The translations under genes and the position numbers were made by a program. Under the pieces are notes generated by a model. The model was not told the origin of the DNA, searched no databases, and saw nothing but the letters and a program-made list of their open reading frames with translations. From Amanita rubescens (lineage: Eukaryota > Basidiomycota > Agaricomycetes > Agaricales > Amanitaceae), in assembly GCA_015039365.1 (NCBI GenBank), contig WION01000005.1, positions 1 through 64,000 on the forward strand: DNA of 64,000 nucleotides, written 5' to 3'. Positions 63,643-64,000 of this stretch are shown here, one piece after another; the first letter of the stretch is position 1; every line of letters begins with the position of its first letter.

Positions 63643-63969
63643 TGTCAAGCCCCTGTTTTACTCCTTGATACGCCGCATGCTTCGTGCATGTACTGACTCA
63701 TGTACCCTATACCCTATGACATAGTATGACTCATACCCCGTACCCTATGACTCATACCCTACGCCCTAGGTAGTATATAAGTAGCGTATATTGTAGTACA
63801 TACCCTAAGCAACAAGCTAGTCTTTCCTTGGACAGCTCGGAGCTCCTCCCCTCTCAACTTTGCCCTGAACCTTGACGGTTCTTGTATTCGCCCTCGCTGC
63901 TTGACACGGTCAGCAGTAGCCTAGAGTGATTGAGTCTTGTGTTGTGTAGCCTGTCTAAGGCTCGTGACA
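63643..63969 (+). repeat. 3' LTR of element A
   Basis: Matches 36916-37242 with one T/C difference. Preceded by GAAACGGAGGCTA, a weak polypurine tract, and followed by duplication AACCG and FunK1 coding sequence. Confidence 0.95.
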
Positions 63970-63974
63970 AACCG

Positions 63975-64000
63975 TATACGTGAGTGGTCATGGCGATCCG
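63975..64000 (-). pseudogene. FunK1-type kinase, 5' piece beyond the retroelement nest
   Basis: Minus-strand bases after the target duplication read in frame DRHDHSRI and, through the AACCG duplication, join RFHLPGT of the 36255-36915 piece. The kinase N-terminus therefore lies to the right of this window. Confidence 0.7.

Larger units (their letters stand above)
36916..63969 (+). mobile_element. element A: chromodomain Ty3/Gypsy retrotransposon (outermost)
   Basis: Full-length LTR element with LTRs 36916-37242 and 63643-63969 (327 bp each; one difference seen, CTCGACGG versus CTTGACGG) and 5-bp duplication AACCG at 36911-36915 and 63970-63974. Without nested DNA it is about 6.59 kb: gag, protease, RT, RNase H, integrase, chromodomain. 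It is split at 39870-60336 by element B inside pol. Inserted in a FunK1 exon, opposite to that gene. Confidence 0.97.

Overview
The window looks like nuclear DNA of a mushroom-forming fungus (Basidiomycota, Agaricomycetes). Evidence: 45-65 nt GT..AG introns, host gene families typical of agaricomycetes (a GEN1/XPG-like nuclease with the basidiomycete-style N-terminus, a FunK1-type protein kinase, an arrestin-like protein, an NB-ARC/TPR NLR, a WDR20/CreC WD40 protein beside dynactin p62), and chromodomain Ty3/Gypsy elements. No tRNA, rRNA, CRISPR or prokaryote-type feature was seen. The species cannot be named from this sequence alone.

Layout. 1-2428 (minus): XPG/GEN1-like nuclease, running off the left edge. 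2429-7400: a poorly recognisable gene zone with two decayed coding stretches, one intron-rich hypothetical gene (4791-6442) and a minus-strand gene piece near 6684-7060. 7986-10740: two satellite-like arrays and a complete small hAT element (9145-10019, 8-bp target duplication). 10741-21250: repeat block with strand-biased CAC/GTG-rich DNA, pogo-like transposase remains, a foldback element, inverted repeat arms, a second hAT element (17962-19108, 8-bp target duplication), a solo LTR and a 34-bp perfect palindrome. 21208-23192 (minus): NB-ARC/TPR gene whose TPR end is cut at that palindrome. 24061-31825: compact gene island with WDR20/CreC homologue (minus), dynactin subunit 4 (plus), a two-helix membrane protein and an arrestin-like protein.

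33566-64000: a FunK1-type kinase gene on the minus strand, broken into three pieces. One insertion (about 34.8-36.25 kb) separates its C-terminal lobe from the catalytic loop. The other is a 27-kb, four-level nest of LTR retrotransposons: chromodomain Gypsy element A (36916-63969, duplication AACCG); inside its pol gene the short, apparently non-autonomous element B (39870-60332, ACGG); inside B chromodomain Gypsy element C (41545-59764, CCAAC); inside pol of C Copia element D (45494-55568, AAAAG). All four target duplications and LTR pairs can be read directly, and the host reading frames close across each insertion once it is subtracted. LTR pairs differ by about one base or none by eye, so all four insertions are young.

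The most interesting biology is in these elements. A and C each carry a 12-13 nt sequence just after the 5' LTR that is the exact reverse complement of a site 33 nt downstream of the LTR TATA box, which fits self-primed reverse transcription of the Tf1/sushi kind. D has a primer site like the half-tRNA-iMet site of Drosophila copia, an extra 5' ORF of unknown function before its 1990-codon Gag-Pol, and consensus splice signals that could select between the two. C has an extra 3' gene with two overlapping open frames directly after pol.
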